This document shows, piece by piece, positions 14,400-17,990 of a stretch of DNA of 17,990 nucleotides (positions within the stretch are counted from its first letter, which is position 1; every line of letters begins with the position of its first letter). The translations under genes were made by a program, and so were the position numbers. The DNA comes from Nitrospinota bacterium (GTDB taxonomy: Bacteria; UBA8248; JACPRG01): positions 1-17,990 of the forward strand of contig JASLXW010000020.1 in the NCBI GenBank assembly GCA_030740135.1, read 5' to 3'. The notes below the pieces were generated by a model, which saw nothing but the letters and a program-made list of their open reading frames with translations, did not search any database and was not told the DNA's origin.

Positions 14400-14549
14400 G
14401 CGGCCAATATGGCCGCCCTACTTCTTTATTTTCATGAAACAAGTAAATTCTTTGGCCGCGCCAAACAGACACACGAAGTGGCATCTTCCCTCCATGCGCG
14501 GGTAAGGCAAGCCTACGGCTTAGCCCGGTAGGGCGGCCACCTTGGCCGC
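14400..14549. mobile_element. MITE-like 150-bp element with 22-bp terminal inverted repeats
   Basis: Positions 14400-14421 (GCGGCCAATATGGCCGCCCTAC) and the reverse complement of 14528-14549 agree at 20 of 22 bases. Each end is itself a palindrome: GCGGCCA-ATA-TGGCCGC on the left and GGCGGCCA-cct-TGGCCGCC (14532-14550) on the right. Inside are TTTGGC-cgc-GCCAAA (14451-14465) and an imperfect GGGTAAG/CTTAGCCC hairpin (about 14500-14527). There is no coding capacity. The left end is only ~12 bp upstream of the flavoprotein's GGAGG site, so the element forms most of that gene's leader. I see no clear target-site duplication. Confidence 0.65.
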
Positions 14550-14712
14550 CTTCCGGGGTCCAGGGGGGCGGGACGCGCGGCGCCGGGATTCGCCACGGGA
14601 GCGCCTAGTCGATCTATTCACAGATGGTGTGCGCCGCCCACGTTGTGATAAGCACAAGCACCTTCATCCGCAGTTTGGCCGGCACGCAAGCGCCCCCCCC
14701 CCGGCGCCTCGC
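14550..14712. other. Gene-free gap after the M24 gene with a C10 tract
   Basis: No gene is seen. A run of ten C (14693-14702) lies between GCGCC (14690-14694) and GGCGC (14703-14707), giving a short hairpin right after the M24 stop on the minus strand. It has no T-tract and is a doubtful terminator. Confidence 0.35.
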
Positions 14713-15870
14713 TCAAACCACCCACAAATCACGCCGGCACCGGCTCAGGATCTCGCACCCGTCCTCGGCGACGAGGACATTGTCCTCGACGTGGAAGCAG
14801 CCGTCGTCCCGCATCCAGCCGGGCTCGATGGTGATGGCCATTCCGGGCTCCAGGACCGTGTCGTCGTAGGCCGCGACGTGGGGCGGCTCGGTGATCATCG
14901 TCCCCAGGCCGTGGCCGATCCGTCCGCCGGCGAAGTTGATCTCGTTGTAGTCGTATCCCGCCTCCTCGAACAGCCGGTCGTTCAGCGCCTGGAGGTCGGA
15001 GCACCGGACGCCGGGCCGCACGGCCTCGACCGTCTCTTGCGTGACGCCGACGATGAGGTCGTAGACCTTGCGCTGCTCGTCCGTGGGCTCGCCCAGGAAG
15101 ACCATCCGCGTGTAGTCCGACCAGTAATCCCCCACGCAGCACCCTCCGTCCATCCAGAGAACGTCGCCGGCCTGGAGCGTCCGGTCGGCCGGCCCCCCGC
15201 AGGGGATGTCGTAGTTCTCGGGACCGGAGTTGATGAGGAACCAGGGCGAGCCGCCCCCGCGCTCCATGTGCATCCGGAGGAAGCGATCGACGATCTCCGT
15301 CTCGGTCATGCCGGGGTGGACGGCCGGGAACAGGGCCTCGTAGACCTCGCCCGTGATGCGCCCGGCTTCGCGCAGACGCGCGGCCTCGGCGGGTGATTTC
15401 ACCATCCGGCAGCCCCAGATCACCCCCGAGCCGTCAGTGAGCGTCGCGCCCGGCAGGGCCTTTCCGAGGGCCTGGAAATCCTCCGCCGAGACGCCGAGAC
15501 GCTGTTCGTAGCCCAGCTCGCAGCCGACCTTTCCCGCGGCGGCCCCGAGGTCCTTCAACGCCCCGGCGATCATCCCGATGGGCGCGCCGCCCAGCGTGTC
15601 GTACACCCGAACGTCGTCCACGTAGGCGCTTCGGGCGGTCAGGTCCCGGAAGAATTGCTGAACGACGCAGACCGGCTCGCCCGACGCGGGAAGGATGAAG
15701 GTCGTCGGCCGGGAGAAGGAAAAGTCCGGGTTGCCGCCGCAGAAGTAAACGTAGTTGGCCTTCTCGGTGATGAGGAGGGCGTCGAGGCCGGCCTCGGCCA
15801 TCCGCCTTTGGGCGTTCCCCCACCGGCCTTCGTACTCCGCCTTCGGGAACCGGTGATAGTCGACCGCCAT
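14713..15870 (-). CDS. M24 family metallopeptidase (creatinase/Xaa-Pro peptidase-like)
   Basis: From the ATG at 15870 (with GGGAGGAAGG directly upstream) the protein has 385 residues. The N-terminal creatinase-type domain (about 8-150) carries ALLITEKANYVYFCGG (31-46). The pita-bread catalytic domain has all five metal ligands: Asp241 in LWMDGG, Asp252 in WSDYTR, His320 in GRIGHGLG, Glu349 in TIEPGW and Glu362 in HVEDNVLV. Members cleave Xaa-Pro bonds or hydrolyse creatine-like compounds; in catabolic clusters they often act on N-substituted amino acids. An upstream in-frame ATG (15924) would overlap the XRE gene and has no better ribosome site. The gene follows the XRE-cupin stop by 17 bp and is clearly in its operon. 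The substrate is not readable. Confidence 0.92.
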   Translation of the reverse strand: MAVDYHRFPKAEYEGRWGNAQRRMAEAGLDALLITEKANYVYFCGGNPDFSFSRPTTFILPASGEPVCVVQQFFRDLTARSAYVDDVRVYDTLGGAPIGMIAGALKDLGAAAGKVGCELGYEQRLGVSAEDFQALGKALPGATLTDGSGVIWGCRMVKSPAEAARLREAGRITGEVYEALFPAVHPGMTETEIVDRFLRMHMERGGGSPWFLINSGPENYDIPCGGPADRTLQAGDVLWMDGGCCVGDYWSDYTRMVFLGEPTDEQRKVYDLIVGVTQETVEAVRPGVRCSDLQALNDRLFEEAGYDYNEINFAGGRIGHGLGTMITEPPHVAAYDDTVLEPGMAITIEPGWMRDDGCFHVEDNVLVAEDGCEILSRCRRDLWVV

Positions 15871-15887
15871 CCTTCCTCCCGCCTCGG

Positions 15888-16457
15888 TCAGGGGTTCGAG
15901 GTTCCGATGACGAGGACTTCGCAATCCCGGCCGCCGAGCGCCCGCGCGCCGTGAAGCGTCTGGGCGTCGATGTAAAGGCTGTCCCCCTCCGAGAGGATCA
16001 GCGTCTTCTCCCCGTATACGAATTCCAGATCCCCCTTCAGGATGAACAGAAATTCCTCGCCCGAATGGTGCGCGGTGGGAATTTCAGGCAGGTCATGGGG
16101 GTAGATCAACAGGAAGGGGGCCATCCGTCTGCCCAGCCGGCTGGGCGAGAGCGAGTAATAGGCGTAGCCGAACTGCGTGTCCGTATGGGAGAGCGGCTTT
16201 CGGTCCCCCTTCCGGACGAGGGAGGGGTCCTCGCCGTTCTCTTCGCTGAACATGTCCGACAGGGATACGTTCAGGGCCGAGGAGATCCGGGTGTAAGTCG
16301 AGATGGGCGAGCTCACCTTGCCGTTCTCGATCTTCGACAAGACGCTCTTCGATACGCCCGCGCGCTCGGCCAGTTGTTCGAGCGTGAAACGCCGGGCTTT
16401 GCGGAGATCGCGTATCCGCATCCCCACCGTTTCCTCGATAGAGATCGTACCTTCCAT
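15888..16457 (-). CDS. XRE family regulator with C-terminal cupin domain
   Basis: The 189-residue protein joins an HTH_3 DNA-binding domain (residues 14-68, RIRDLRKARRFTLEQLAERAG followed by VSKSVLSKIENG) to a small-molecule-binding cupin barrel (about 115-188). The cupin keeps the usual metal/ligand region, with His130, His131, Glu134 and Glu135 in AHHSGEEFLFILKGDLEF, and a second motif around GDSLYIDAQTLHGA (158-171) with His169. Regulators of this class (for example PuuR and SutR) sense amines, amino acids or oxo acids and usually repress neighbouring catabolic genes and themselves. It heads the M24 operon. The ATG at 16457 follows GGGAAGG, and a palindrome lies at its promoter. Confidence 0.93.
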   Translation of the reverse strand: MEGTISIEETVGMRIRDLRKARRFTLEQLAERAGVSKSVLSKIENGKVSSPISTYTRISSALNVSLSDMFSEENGEDPSLVRKGDRKPLSHTDTQFGYAYYSLSPSRLGRRMAPFLLIYPHDLPEIPTAHHSGEEFLFILKGDLEFVYGEKTLILSEGDSLYIDAQTLHGARALGGRDCEVLVIGTSNP

Positions 16458-16495
16458 GGCCTTCCCAGTCCGAGAGAGGTTCCTGATAGTGGAAT

Positions 16496-16514
16496 TTTAT
16501 ATCATAGGATGATA
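16496..16514 (-). promoter_or_regulatory. Palindromic operator with -10 box upstream of the XRE-cupin gene
   Basis: TATCAT-AGG-ATGATA (16500-16514) is a perfect 6-3-6 palindrome. On the minus strand it runs into TATAAA (16496-16501), a good -10 box, so a protein bound here would cover the spacer and block polymerase. The spot is 39-57 bp before the XRE-cupin ATG, ideal for autoregulation. The -35 is poor. The divergent metallo-β-lactamase-fold gene could also be affected. Confidence 0.55.
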
Positions 16515-16667
16515 CTTGCTGTGCGGCCCGCTGTCAAACCGCTTTGGGGATTTATCTCCCTGGCGTACGTGTTAATCTGAATAAGGACTTTATTTTCGAC
16601 TCATCATTGGAAAAGGTAGACTTAGGTATACCGGCTGAACGCCCAACCTGTGCCAAAGTGGAAAGGC

Positions 16668-17486
16668 ATGCGGGTTTTCCAAACAACCGGATTCGTTTCG
16701 AGCCGATTGGCCCGCGCCTTGATTGCGGCGGCCCTGTTGTTGATCCCGATGGACGCCTTGGGGGCGTGCGTCCTGAACGTGGCCGAGCGCGTTCCGTGGA
16801 TTCAGAGGGTTTCCTCGCACGGACCGATATCGGTCCCGCCGGGTCATCTTCGCGTCACCTACCTCGGCCATTTCAGCTTTTTGGTCGAGACGCCGGGGGG
16901 CGCCTCGATCGTCACGGATTACAACGACCAGGCTCCGCCCTCCTGGACACCCGACGCGGCGACGATGAGCAACGCCCACAACCTGCACAGCTCCGACACC
17001 ATCGACCCGGCCGTCACGCGTTCCCTGCGCGGCTGGGACCCCAAAGGGGGCGTCGCCCGGGTGGACGTGAAGATCAAGGACGCGAGGGTCTTCAACGTCG
17101 CGACGAACTTCAGCGAATTCGGCGGCGTGCGGACGAACGGAAATTCCATCTTCGTCGTGGAGGCGGCCGGGCTGTGCGTCGCCCACCTGGGCAATCTCAG
17201 ACACCTTCTCGACAAAAAGACCCTCCGGGTCCTCGGACGGATCGATGTCCTCTTCATATCCGCCGACGGCTCCTGGACGCTCAATCACGCCGACGCCCTC
17301 CGGCTTATCCGGCAGATCGGTCCCGCCATTGTGATTCCAATGCAGTACGATTTCATGGGCCCGAGTGTTTTCGGCGCCCTCGCGGAATGTTCGTTTCCGG
17401 TGAAGGTCCACGACAAGGACCACCTGCTCGTCAGCCGCAAGACCCTCTCGCGCCGGACGGAGGTCGTGTTCCTGCGGGGGCGGTGA
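16668..17486 (+). CDS. Exported metallo-β-lactamase-fold hydrolase (UlaG/Lactamase_B_3-like)
   Basis: Starting at the ATG 16668 (GGAAAGG upstream; a GTG at 16650 is an alternative) the protein has 272 residues. The N-terminus is a signal sequence: Arg-rich start, hydrophobic ALIAAALLLIPM (17-28), then DALGAC, which can be read as a lipobox ending at Cys34 or as an Ala-x-Ala site. The core has LGHFSFLVET (66-75), Asp84 in VTDYND, NAHNLHSSD (102-110) in place of HxHxDH, GNSIFVVEAAGLCVAHLGNLRHLL (158-181), SADGSWTLNHADA and VIPMQYDF (222-229). This pattern fits a divergent MBL subfamily with HLG-x-L-x-H rather than classical β-lactamases. The last ligand position, usually His in PMHY, is Gln226. 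It should act in the periplasm or be lipid-anchored; the substrate is unknown. Confidence 0.82.
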   Translation: MRVFQTTGFVSSRLARALIAAALLLIPMDALGACVLNVAERVPWIQRVSSHGPISVPPGHLRVTYLGHFSFLVETPGGASIVTDYNDQAPPSWTPDAATMSNAHNLHSSDTIDPAVTRSLRGWDPKGGVARVDVKIKDARVFNVATNFSEFGGVRTNGNSIFVVEAAGLCVAHLGNLRHLLDKKTLRVLGRIDVLFISADGSWTLNHADALRLIRQIGPAIVIPMQYDFMGPSVFGALAECSFPVKVHDKDHLLVSRKTLSRRTEVVFLRGR

Positions 17487-17503
17487 CACAGAGGGGGGTC
17501 TTG

Positions 17504-17698
17504 ATGGCCCTTTTAAGGAGACGCGGCATTGCCCCGATTCCTTATGATGTCGTCCTGCCGGAGGAATTCGCGGGTCTCGCGAAGCGGTCGTTCCCTGTTA
17601 AGATTCTGAACAAAGACGTTCTGCTCGTGAGCCGAAAGACCCTTCCGCGCGAGCCGGAAATTCTGTACATGCGTGATGTGCGGCTGAACGGCCCCTGA
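17504..17698 (+). pseudogene. Diverged C-terminal fragment of the preceding metallo-β-lactamase-fold gene
   Basis: A 64-codon frame starting ATG at 17504 (GAGGGGGG upstream) has IAPIPYDVVLPEEFAGLAKR and then SFPVKILNKDVLLVSRKTL. This parallels IVIPMQYDFMGPSVFGALAEC and SFPVKVHDKDHLLVSRKTL at the end of the gene just before it, including RTEVVFL against EPEILYM. It therefore derives from a second copy of that gene that has lost everything before the last strand-helix unit. It begins 18 bp after the full gene. It may be untranslated debris; the intact frame and ribosome site leave a small chance of a peptide product. Confidence 0.75.
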
Positions 17699-17781
17699 CG
17701 GCCCGGTTCATTGAGTCCAATGAATTCGATGGGTCCAATGAGGCCGCGTTTCCCAATCTCACTGAATCCGGGGGCGAAAAG

Positions 17782-17990
17782 ATGGCATCCGACGCGCAAG
17801 ACATTCACATCCCCTCAGGCGGCGCGCAGGTCCCCGCGCACCGGGTCCTTCCGGAAGGCCCCGGACCGCACCCCGGCCTGCTGCTCGTCGAAGAGATTTT
17901 CGGCGTCAACGGCCACATCCGGGACGTCTGCCGCCGGTACGCCGACCAGGGCTACGCGGTGATCTCCGTCGAGCTTTTCCACCGCGAGAC
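17782..17990 (+). CDS. Dienelactone hydrolase family protein, N-terminal part (3' end outside window)
   Basis: The frame opens with ATG at 17782 and runs off the window edge after 69 codons. It reads as the start of a dienelactone hydrolase/carboxymethylenebutenolidase: IHIPSGGAQVPAHRVLPEG, then HPGLLLVEEIFGVNGHIRDV and CRRYADQGYAVISVELFHRE. VEEIFGVN followed by HIRDVCRRYA is the hallmark segment of the family; the Glu in it interacts with the nucleophilic Cys, which lies beyond the window together with the Asp and His. Such α/β hydrolases open lactones in chloroaromatic breakdown, though many members have other ester substrates. The ribosome site is weak (GGGGGCGAAAAG). It lies 83 bp after the preceding fragment. 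Confidence 0.85.
   Translation, partial: MASDAQDIHIPSGGAQVPAHRVLPEGPGPHPGLLLVEEIFGVNGHIRDVCRRYADQGYAVISVELFHRE

Noticed and set aside
17707..17745. TTCATTG/CAATGAA inverted repeat and repeated GTCCAATGA near the dienelactone hydrolase gene
   Set aside because: The copies are short and imperfectly spaced, without a T-tract or a link to a promoter. I could not support an operator or terminator call.

Overview
This is a GC-rich bacterial window of catabolic and accessory genes. The first gene is the C-terminal end of a β-barrel ending in Trp-Phe-Phe, the usual end of an outer-membrane protein, so the host is probably a diderm (Gram-negative) bacterium. Shine-Dalgarno sites, σ70-like promoters and GntR, XRE-cupin and EamA families agree with this. 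The gene set would fit an uncultured soil or sediment lineage such as Rokubacteria/Methylomirabilota or a former deltaproteobacterium, but no marker gene settles that.

Layout. (1) 1-425 is the barrel end, followed by a strong bidirectional terminator (451-487) shared with a converging fumarylacetoacetate-hydrolase (FAH) family gene (544-1491, minus). (2) 1745-3694 (plus) and 3840-5234 (minus) are full-length homologues of GatE and GatD, the two subunits of the Glu-tRNA(Gln) amidotransferase regarded as archaeal. Here they converge instead of forming an operon, and a repeat-rich gap lies between them. (3) 5235-5567 has no gene but holds strong inverted repeats. (4) 5568-9657 (minus) is one probable operon: a GntR/FCD regulator, a DapA-superfamily aldolase, an M20 peptidase/deacylase and a HisC-like aminotransferase. 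(5) 9934-11781 (minus) holds two tandem EamA-type transporters. (6) 12032-14377 (minus) holds an SdhA/FrdA-like flavoprotein, a single-domain 2Fe-2S protein in place of a normal SdhB, and a small third frame interrupted by one in-frame TGA. A 150-bp inverted-repeat element (14400-14549) sits just upstream of the flavoprotein's ribosome site. (7) 14713-16457 (minus) is an XRE-cupin regulator followed by an M24 creatinase/prolidase-like peptidase, with a perfect palindrome at its promoter. (8) 16668-17990 (plus) holds an exported metallo-β-lactamase-fold protein, a diverged copy of its C-terminus, and the start of a dienelactone hydrolase.

Working together. The middle of the window reads as several small units for import and breakdown of amino-acid-like or acyl-amino compounds: permeases, deacylase/peptidase, aminotransferase, aldolase, flavin dehydrogenase and FAH-type hydrolase, with two local regulators. 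Substrates cannot be read from sequence. The most unusual content is the GatDE pair in a probable bacterium, the reduced flavoprotein/2Fe-2S module with its TGA-interrupted third frame, and a GGCGGCCA-N-TGGCCGCC palindrome family that appears both alone and as the ends of a MITE-like element.
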